The position numbers were made by a program, and so were the translations under genes. From an uncultured Coriobacteriaceae bacterium (GTDB lineage: Bacteria > Actinomycetota > Coriobacteriia > Coriobacteriales > Coriobacteriaceae), in assembly GCA_944320725.1 (NCBI GenBank), contig CALUIM010000011.1:1-64000 (forward strand): 64,000 bases of DNA, in the 5' to 3' direction. The notes below the pieces were generated by a model that made no database searches, was not told the DNA's origin, and saw nothing but the letters and a program-made list of their open reading frames with translations. Below are positions 63,699-64,000 of this stretch, piece after piece. The first letter of the stretch is position 1; every line of letters starts with the position of its first letter.

Positions 63699-64000
63699 CT
63701 ATCCTAGCTCCTCCAGCAGCTTGCGCATCTCGTTTTGCACGGCGTGCTCGCGGTTGGAGCCCACGACGCGGTTCGCCACCGCCTTGAGCGCCGGGCGCGC
63801 GTTCTCCATGGCGCAGCCGCAGCCCGCGAAGCGGATGATCTCGTAGTCGTTCATGGAGTCGCCGAACGCCATGACCTCATCGGGGGTGAGCCCGTAGCGA
63901 TTCATGATCTGCTCGATGCCCGTCGCCTTGGAGACGCCGCGCTGCATGGGGTCGACCCAGGCGCTGCCGGAGGGCGCGAAGACGAACTCGTCGCCGAGCT
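63699..64000 (-). CDS. Cof-type HAD-family hydrolase, 3' part (cut by window end)
   Basis: About 99 codons are visible: the open frame continues to the right edge, reading LGDEFVFAPSGSAWVDP before an internal Met at 63947. Motif III SKATGIEQIMNRYG and motif IV MAFGDSMNDYEIIRFAGCGCAMENA are characteristic of class IIB HAD phosphatases. The nucleophile motif lies outside the window. Confidence 0.85.
   Translation of the reverse strand, partial: LGDEFVFAPSGSAWVDPMQRGVSKATGIEQIMNRYGLTPDEVMAFGDSMNDYEIIRFAGCGCAMENARPALKAVANRVVGSNREHAVQNEMRKLLEELG

Overview
The window looks like chromosomal DNA from a high-GC, anaerobic, gut-type actinobacterium. The best guess is class Coriobacteriia, close to Collinsella. 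This is inferred from gene content and base composition: an [FeFe]-hydrogenase, a FucO-type iron alcohol dehydrogenase, an old-yellow-enzyme reductase, rubredoxin with a flavin reductase, a phage-holin-family membrane protein, ThrE, and strong G/C bias at third codon positions. No rRNA or tRNA gene was found to settle the taxonomy. Most of the window is ordinary housekeeping sequence. Accessory character is concentrated at the left end and in a few intergenic regions.

Layout. 1-3.9 kb: the tail of a membrane protein, then a five-gene minus-strand cassette of three small helical proteins, one lipoprotein and one DUF2974-like alpha/beta hydrolase. It resembles a type VII secretion effector/partner/immunity cassette. 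4.1-17.1 kb, mostly minus: birA, dnaE, a DUF3284-like protein, the AddA/AddB helicase-nuclease pair, a GNAT acetyltransferase and a YerC/TrpR-like regulator. 17.2-24.7 kb: apbE, a holin-family protein, cysK-mnmA, fucO, thrE and an orphan RelB/DinJ antitoxin. 25.0-28.0 kb: a polar amino-acid ABC transporter (binding protein, permease with an extra extracytoplasmic domain, ATPase), with an ARG-box-like site upstream. 28.1-33.1 kb: a DEAD-box helicase and a copA-copZ-csoR copper operon behind a palindromic CsoR-type operator. 33.2-40.2 kb: a zinc-ribbon membrane protein, a PHP phosphoesterase, rubredoxin with flavin reductase, an OYE-family reductase, smpB, a TPR-like protein and RNase R. 40.3-50.3 kb, minus: ftsX-ftsE, a VWA protein, a cell-wall amidase, a YitT protein, and prfB translationally coupled to secA. 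50.6-55.1 kb: a NimA-like oxidase, rpmE behind a tandem-hairpin leader, an ACT protein, citrate synthase and a HAD phosphatase. 55.3-61.6 kb: a two-gene [FeFe]-hydrogenase operon with an unusual NuoF/GltD flavoprotein partner, then a NitT/TauT-type ABC system whose permease and ATPase are fused. 61.6-64 kb: an alpha/beta hydrolase divergent from a TetR regulator over an array of GTAC palindromes, then a HAD gene cut by the window edge.

How the genes work together. Several units form clear circuits. CopA exports Cu(I), CopZ carries it, and CsoR probably represses all three genes from the upstream palindrome. CysK and MnmA link sulfur assimilation to tRNA thiolation. FtsE/FtsX sit next to a cell-wall amidase, as expected for division-linked hydrolysis. 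SecA and RF2 are expressed together through a TAATG junction. The hydrogenase plus NuoF/GltD protein should couple H2 metabolism to NAD(P)H.

The most unusual items are the left-end lipase/lipoprotein/small-helical-protein cassette, three nested inverted-repeat elements between convergent genes (21.2 kb and two at 51.2-51.6 kb), an RF2 whose codon-reading tripeptide is SPT rather than SPF, the trimmed and refused hydrogenase flavoprotein, and the permease-ATPase fusion.
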